Below, piece after piece: positions 58,842 through 64,000 of a stretch of DNA of 64,000 bases. Position numbers and translations under genes: made by a program. Positions within the stretch are counted from its first letter, which is position 1. Each line of letters begins with the position of its first letter. Source of the stretch: Nocardia niigatensis NBRC 100131 (GTDB taxonomy: Bacteria > Actinomycetota > Actinomycetes > Mycobacteriales > Mycobacteriaceae); NCBI RefSeq assembly GCF_000308655.1, contig NZ_BAGC01000006.1:1-64000 (forward strand), read 5' to 3'. The notes under the pieces are model-generated. The model had not been told where the DNA came from. It did no database searches and saw only the letters and a program-made list of their open reading frames with translations.

Positions 58842-59597
58842 TCAGCCGGGGCGGGAGGCGGCCCAGTCGACGGCGACGGACTCACCGCGGTCGACGGTGA
58901 AGAAGGCGACCTCCAGCTGCCGGCCCAGATCCACCAGCTCCAGGCCGGACAGCGGAACCGGCTGGACCACGCGGACCCGCCACGGGCCGGGCTCGTCCCA
59001 GGCGTGCAGCTCCAGATCCAGCCGCAGCACCGGATCGTCGCGGCCCGTGTAGTCGGCCGCCACCGGCGCGGCGGCCAGCACGGTGGCGCGGGCGCGGCGG
59101 CCGTCGGCCAGGATCTTGGCGATATTGGTGCGCGAAGTCTGCTCGGGCGCGGGCTGATACAGCACCACCCGCTGGTCATCGCCCGGATCGACCCGGCAGC
59201 ACACCACGTCACCGGCCTGCATCAACTCGCGGTCGGCGGTGTTCACACGCTGGCGGACCCGCGTCTCGTAGGCGTGCCGATCCGCGAGCTGCACGCGCAC
59301 CCAGAACTCCTGCCCGGTCTCGGCCGCGTCGTCGGCGTGGACGCCGAGGACGGTCGCGGTGCCCTCCACGCCGTGCAGGAGAAGTGCGCGGCGTGCGGCG
59401 TCGTCCAGGGCGGGGCCGCGGCGGGTCAGGCCGCGGGAACCGAATTGCGAGGACAGCCGGGCGAGCAGCCCCGGGCGCGGGCGCGGCGCGGCCTCCGGCA
59501 GGCCCGGCTCCCGCCCGGGAAGCGCGGGCGCGTCGTGGGGCGCGGCGGGCGGCTGGTCGGCAGCGGTACCCGGTCGCTCGTCTGCGGCCTTGTCCAT
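58842..59597 (-). CDS. Hypothetical protein, unrecognised
   Basis: A 251-residue soluble protein from ATG 59597 (MDKAADERPGTAADQPP). The first 60 residues are Pro/Ala/Arg-rich. The rest has two similar blocks, HGVEGTATVLGVHADDAAETGQEFWVRV and ADGRRARATVLAAAPVAADYTGRDDPVLRLDL, each followed by an Arg-Val strand, which looks like an internal duplication of a beta-barrel fold. I do not recognise the family. It ends 23 bp from the deacetylase stop (convergent) and diverges from serC. Confidence 0.7.
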   Translation of the reverse strand: MDKAADERPGTAADQPPAAPHDAPALPGREPGLPEAAPRPRPGLLARLSSQFGSRGLTRRGPALDDAARRALLLHGVEGTATVLGVHADDAAETGQEFWVRVQLADRHAYETRVRQRVNTADRELMQAGDVVCCRVDPGDDQRVVLYQPAPEQTSRTNIAKILADGRRARATVLAAAPVAADYTGRDDPVLRLDLELHAWDEPGPWRVRVVQPVPLSGLELVDLGRQLEVAFFTVDRGESVAVDWAASRPG

Positions 59598-59667
59598 GGC
59601 GGTACACGGTAACGGTTCTGTGGTGCCCGACACAGCGATACGCGAGGTTTGCCGAACCCGCTCGTGA

Positions 59668-60855
<1,188 letters not shown>

Positions 60856-60947
60856 GCAGTAAGGACAGCACCGGTTCACGGTTCTCTCACGATCTTCGGG
60901 GGACCGTGAAACCACTTTCGCCGCTGAGGCGAATCGCTCACACTAAT

Positions 60948-60983
60948 GCGGCGCGGAAGTCTGGGAACAGATTTCCGCGCCGC
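60948..60983 (+). terminator. Terminator-like hairpin after serC
   Basis: GCGGCGCGGAA and its exact complement TTCCGCGCCGC around a 14-nt loop, 93 bp after the stop and 105 bp before sepH. Confidence 0.6.
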
Positions 60984-61087
60984 GTGTCTTGCCCCATGAT
61001 TCACAGAAGTGCACTACTGTTCCAGAGCGTGGGCGGTGTCGCGAGCCTAGCTATAGCTGTGAGTTGCGCAGCGAACAGGAGGTAACG

Positions 61088-62134
61088 GTGCGTGAACTTC
61101 GAGTAATCGGATTGACGCCCGATTCCACGCACATCGTGTGCATCGATACCGAGAGCGGTCAGAAGTACCGGCTCGCCGCCGACGATAAACTGCGCGCCGC
61201 TGCCCGCGGAGATCTTGCCCGATTCGGCCAAATCGAGATCGAAACGGAAGCCACGATGCGTCCTCGCGATATCCAGGCCCGTATCCGTGCCGGTGCGTCG
61301 GTGGAGCAGGTCACCGAAGAGTCGGGTATGCCGCTGTCGCGGGTCGAGCGTTTCGCGTATCCCGTTCTGCTGGAACGCGCCCGGGCCGCCGAGTTGGCGC
61401 AGAAGGCGCACCCCGTCCGCAACGACGGTCCCGCCGTCGAGACCCTGATCGAGATCGTGTCGGCCGCCTTCGCCGAGCGCGGCCACAATATCGAGGTCGC
61501 CGAATGGGACGCCTGGAAGGACGAGAAGGGCTACTGGGTGGCCCAATTGCAGTGGCAGGCGGGCCGTTCGGTGATCGCCGCGCACTGGCGCTACCAGCCC
61601 GACGCGCACGGCGGCTCGGTGGTGCCGCTCGATGACCCGGCCTCGGATCTCATCGACCCCGATTTCGGCCGCGCGCTGCGCGGCCTGGCGACCATCCTCC
61701 CGGACCAGACCGACCCCGTGGTGGACGAGACGCCGGCGCCCGCGCCCGCACCGCGCGAAGACCGGACCGACTACGAGTCCGCGCCGGCCCGAGTCGCCAA
61801 GCAGCAGAACGTGGATGACTACTTCGAGCAGCGCGCCGCGGTCGGCGACGGCACCGTTCCGGTGACCACCGCCGCGGCTCCGGCGCCCGCTCCGGCTCCG
61901 GCGGCGAAGGAGCAGTCCGCTCCGGCGCTCCCGGCGGCCCCCGCGCCTGCTCCGGCTCCGGCCGCCGCGGCCGAGCCCGCGGAACCGGCTCCCGCGCCCG
62001 CGCAGCCGGCCGCGAAGGCCAACGCGCAGAAGCCGAATCGCAAGCCCGCGGAGGCGGGGCGCAAGCGTGGCGGCAAGGCGCCGATGCCGTCCTGGGAGGA
62101 CGTACTCCTAGGCGTGCGGTCCTCCGGCCACTAA
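61088..62134 (+). CDS. sepH: Cell-division protein SepH (DUF3071)
   Basis: A 348-residue protein. The conserved N-terminus VRELRVIGLTPDSTHIVCID, LRAAARGDLARFGQIEIE and the helix-turn-helix-like AGASVEQVTEESGMPLSRVERF are the SepH/DUF3071 region; this family binds FtsZ and aids filament assembly in Streptomyces and mycobacteria. A long Ala/Pro-rich tail (from about 215) ends in a basic, conserved PSWEDVLLGVRSSG. The start is GTG 61088, with AGGAGG 7 nt upstream. It is in the same position relative to serC as M. tuberculosis Rv0883c. Confidence 0.92.
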   Translation: MRELRVIGLTPDSTHIVCIDTESGQKYRLAADDKLRAAARGDLARFGQIEIETEATMRPRDIQARIRAGASVEQVTEESGMPLSRVERFAYPVLLERARAAELAQKAHPVRNDGPAVETLIEIVSAAFAERGHNIEVAEWDAWKDEKGYWVAQLQWQAGRSVIAAHWRYQPDAHGGSVVPLDDPASDLIDPDFGRALRGLATILPDQTDPVVDETPAPAPAPREDRTDYESAPARVAKQQNVDDYFEQRAAVGDGTVPVTTAAAPAPAPAPAAKEQSAPALPAAPAPAPAPAAAAEPAEPAPAPAQPAAKANAQKPNRKPAEAGRKRGGKAPMPSWEDVLLGVRSSGH

Positions 62135-62369
62135 TTTCGGCCACTCGATTTTTTCGGATGCTAGAGGGTTGCTGACTGCTCGGGTCAGCGGCTTTGCGAC
62201 GCGCCGCGAAACGGTGTTGGCAACAGCGACCTTTCGGCGTTCGCTGGGGGTAGATTCATTCTGTCGGCGGTCCCGGCCGGGCCGATCCACGTCGACGCCG
62301 ACGGTCGGCCGCCGTGTGTTGCTCTAAAGTAACCAGCCTGTGTGCAGCGACTGAGGGGAGGTGACGTCG

Positions 62370-63128
62370 ATGCCGTCAACGGTCTCATCCCTGTGGTACG
62401 TCGACGCTTCCGATCCGATGGCCGTGCTGCGCGCCCATCCTGGGCCCGACCCGGATGCCGCGTTCGCGCTCGCCAAACAGCTCAACTCGGACCGTGACGT
62501 GGTGCCCGCCGCCTCGGGCACCATGAAGGTGTGGGCGGGGCCGGATCCCGAATCCGTCTATATCGGCTGCTATCCCGGCGTCACGGTCATCTGCTCCGCG
62601 CAGGCCGCGCTGCCGCGCCCCACCACACTGCCGGAGCTGCTGGTACGACCGCTCGCCTCCGAGCGCACGTACCTGATCGCCTACGACCTGTCGCTGGGCT
62701 GGGGTGCGTTCGCCTATTGGGAGCGCGGCGAATTCCGCCGCTCCTTCAGTGCCACCCGGGTCAATATCCTCGAGGACGAGGGCATGCCGCGGGTGTGGGA
62801 GCGGCCGTACTGGGCGGGTGAGCATCCCATCCGGCTGGCGCCCGGCGAACTGCCCGCCCCGCAGCTGCTGCCCTTCGACCCGCCGGACTTCGCCGACGCC
62901 GTCAATCAGCAGTGGCTCGGCTTCCGCTACCGCGGGCGAGACGCGGAGCAGGCGCTGACCGCCGATCAGATCGAGGTGTGCGGCTTCTCGCTGTTCCCCA
63001 GGGGTGAGGCGCCCCCGCTGGTGGAGGCCGTGCCGGAACCGCCGATCGAGCACAACGGCAGCAAACGCGGACTGCTGAGCTGGCTGCGCGGCGACCGGGT
63101 CTCCCGGCCCGCGAACCAGGTCTCCTGA
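62370..63128 (+). CDS. DUF6928-like protein
   Basis: A 252-residue protein from ATG 62370 (MPSTVSSLWYVDASDP); GGGGAGG lies 8 nt upstream, making it better than the GTG at 62361. Segments VYIGCYPGVTVICSAQAAL, TYLIAYDLSLGWGAFAYWERGEFRRSF and ERPYWAGEHP match what I recall of DUF6928 proteins (CYPG...WxAYAxWExG). No signal peptide. Function is unknown. It follows sepH by 235 bp with no gene in between. Confidence 0.75.
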   Translation: MPSTVSSLWYVDASDPMAVLRAHPGPDPDAAFALAKQLNSDRDVVPAASGTMKVWAGPDPESVYIGCYPGVTVICSAQAALPRPTTLPELLVRPLASERTYLIAYDLSLGWGAFAYWERGEFRRSFSATRVNILEDEGMPRVWERPYWAGEHPIRLAPGELPAPQLLPFDPPDFADAVNQQWLGFRYRGRDAEQALTADQIEVCGFSLFPRGEAPPLVEAVPEPPIEHNGSKRGLLSWLRGDRVSRPANQVS

Positions 63129-63129
63129 C

Positions 63130-63423
63130 TCAGAACAGCAGCAGGCCCAGCCAGGCCAGCAGCACGCCGGCGCCCAGGCCCGCGATCACCCAGCGGGTCA
63201 CCGGGGCGTAGCGCCAGCGCCAGGCGGTCGGCGCGGCCCCGCCCACCGCGATCAGATTGACCACCACCGACAGCACCGGATGGACCTGGGCCAGCGCGGC
63301 GCCGAAGGCGTAGACGCCCACCGCGGTCAGCGCCGCCACCATGACGACCACGGCGATGCCGCTGGCCCACGGGGTCGGCTCGGAATAGCCGTATCCATAC
63401 GGTCCGTCGGGCGGATGGCTCAC
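63130..63423 (-). CDS. Small membrane protein (DUF2537, Rv0882-like)
   Basis: A 97-residue protein from GTG 63423 (VSHPPDGPYGYGYSEPTPW). Three membrane segments follow (GIAVVVMVAALTAVGVYAFG, LSVVVNLIAVGGAAPTA, WVIAGLGAGVLLAWLGLLLF). The start codon overlaps the stop of the rRNA methyltransferase gene as GTGA, so the two are coupled. I recall the family as DUF2537. Function is unknown. Confidence 0.83.
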   Translation of the reverse strand: MSHPPDGPYGYGYSEPTPWASGIAVVVMVAALTAVGVYAFGAALAQVHPVLSVVVNLIAVGGAAPTAWRWRYAPVTRWVIAGLGAGVLLAWLGLLLF

Positions 63424-64000
63424 TGGGCACGCACTCTCTCGTAGAAGGCCATGGCGGCTGCGGTCGCCACATTAAGCGAATCGGTGCCCGGAGTCATGGG
63501 GATGCGGGCACGAATGTCGCTGGCCCGCATGGTCTCCTCGGTGAGGCCGGGGCCCTCCGCGCCGAGCAGCAGCGCCACCTTGTCGCCGGTCATGGCGGTG
63601 GCGAGGGTGTCGGCCTTCGGATTCGGGGTCAGGGCGATGATCTGGAAGCCGTTGTCGCGCACCAGGTCCAGGCCCGCGGGGAAGGGCGGCAGCTGGGCGA
63701 ACGGGACCCGGAGCACGTGGCCCATGGAGACGCGCACGGCCCGCCGGTACAGCGGATCCGAGCAGCGGTCGCCGAAGAGCACGGCGTCCGCGCCCAGCCC
63801 GGCGGCATTGCGGAAGATCGACCCGATGTTCTCGTGGTCGTTCACGCCCTCCAGGACCGCCACCGTCCGCGCGTCGGCGAGCACCTCGGCGGCGGTGAGT
63901 TCGCGTGGCCGATATGCGCCCGCCAGCACGCCTCGATTCAAATGAAATCCGACGACCTGCGCCATCACGTCGGCGCTGGTCCGGTAATACGGAATTTCGA
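63420..64000 (-). CDS. TrmH/SpoU-family RNA methyltransferase, partial
   Basis: The C-terminal 193 codons are visible; the frame stays open to the right edge (EIPYYRTSADVMAQVVGFHL reads straight in). SPOUT motifs: VLEGVNDHENIGSIFRNAAGLGAD (motif 1), LLLGAEGPGLTEE (motif 2) and IPMTPGTDSLNVATAAAMAFYE (motif 3). It methylates ribose 2'-O in rRNA or tRNA with S-adenosylmethionine. The neighbours (DUF2537 after, sepH and serC beyond) match M. tuberculosis Rv0881-Rv0884c. The 5' end lies outside the window. Confidence 0.9.
   Translation of the reverse strand, partial: EIPYYRTSADVMAQVVGFHLNRGVLAGAYRPRELTAAEVLADARTVAVLEGVNDHENIGSIFRNAAGLGADAVLFGDRCSDPLYRRAVRVSMGHVLRVPFAQLPPFPAGLDLVRDNGFQIIALTPNPKADTLATAMTGDKVALLLGAEGPGLTEETMRASDIRARIPMTPGTDSLNVATAAAMAFYERVRAQ

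Overview
The window is high-GC chromosomal DNA from a mycolic-acid-containing actinomycete. It is most likely a Nocardia or a close relative (family inferred from memory of gene sets, not from a search). The supporting markers are an acyl-ACP desaturase of the mycolate type, a resuscitation-promoting factor, polyprenol-phosphate-mannose synthase, PlsB2/PlsC, SepH, an Eis-like acetyltransferase and a mycobactin/nocobactin-type siderophore starter locus. Several blocks keep the gene order I recall from Mycobacterium tuberculosis: LCP protein-dus-desA (Rv0822c-Rv0824c), plsB2-plsC (Rv2482c-Rv2483c), and a scrambled Rv0858c-Rv0896 block (aminotransferase, XPB helicase, Rv0862c-like protein, rpfA, cspB, Rv0875c-Rv0877, Rv0879c-Rv0882, sepH, serC, citA, gltA2). 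No transposase, integrase, CRISPR array or rRNA gene was seen, so this looks like core chromosome.

Layout. 1-5.4 kb: end of an LCP protein gene, dus, a membrane protein plus alpha/beta hydrolase pair, desA, a DUF937 protein and tRNA-Lys, nearly all on the minus strand. 5.4-6.5 kb: about 1.1 kb without a convincing gene, ending in palindromes before a TetR regulator of the gamma-butyrolactone-receptor type. 7.2-7.6 kb: a tRNA-Glu/Asp/Phe cluster. 8-12.6 kb: polyprenol-phosphate mannosyltransferase, then the translationally coupled plsB2-plsC pair. 12.8-21.6 kb: salicylate synthase, salicyl-AMP ligase and an ArCP-Cy-A-PCP NRPS with two IdeR/DtxR-type iron boxes, flanked by two paralogous short-chain dehydrogenases. 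22-23.3 kb: a class I DAHP synthase behind what looks like a ribosome-mediated attenuator, whose leader peptide carries Tyr-Phe-Trp-Phe in a row. 23.4-30 kb: GNAT, an ECF41-type sigma factor, an aminotransferase, two LysE exporters, a secreted M1 peptidase and a DUF3239 protein. 30-37 kb: XPB-type helicase, a secreted endoglycoceramidase-like GH5 enzyme, a roughly 31-codon hydrophobic peptide gene, a lipoprotein and a helicase-associated protein. 37-40 kb: rpf with a long leader and a CRP-type site, and cspB. 40-51 kb: MFS protein, glutamine cyclotransferase, DUF3027 protein with a 27-bp tandem repeat, a 1059-residue sacsin-like ATPase, TetR and MarR regulators, a YccF protein and an Eis-like acetyltransferase. 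51-57 kb: a 24-bp tandem repeat, a second tiny hydrophobic peptide gene, two citrate synthases, an EntS-like MFS exporter and pdxH. 57-64 kb: an RDD membrane protein, a Tat/lipoprotein polysaccharide deacetylase, serC, sepH, small membrane proteins and the end of a TrmH-type rRNA methyltransferase.

How the parts fit. DAHP synthase makes the first shikimate intermediate, chorismate is converted to salicylate by the MbtI-type enzyme, salicylate is activated by the MbtA-type ligase and loaded on the ArCP of the NRPS, which builds the hydroxyphenyl-oxazoline (or thiazoline) cap. The later modules (lysine NRPSs, PKSs, hydroxylase) are not in the window and must lie elsewhere if the full siderophore is made. 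Iron control is visible at both siderophore promoters, and aromatic-amino-acid control is visible at the DAHP synthase gene. The strongest candidates for new biology are the aromatic leader/attenuator (22058-22174), the two tiny peptide genes (33610-33705 and 51681-51773), the HAD motif I substitution in PlsC, and the CRP site plus structured leader in front of rpf.
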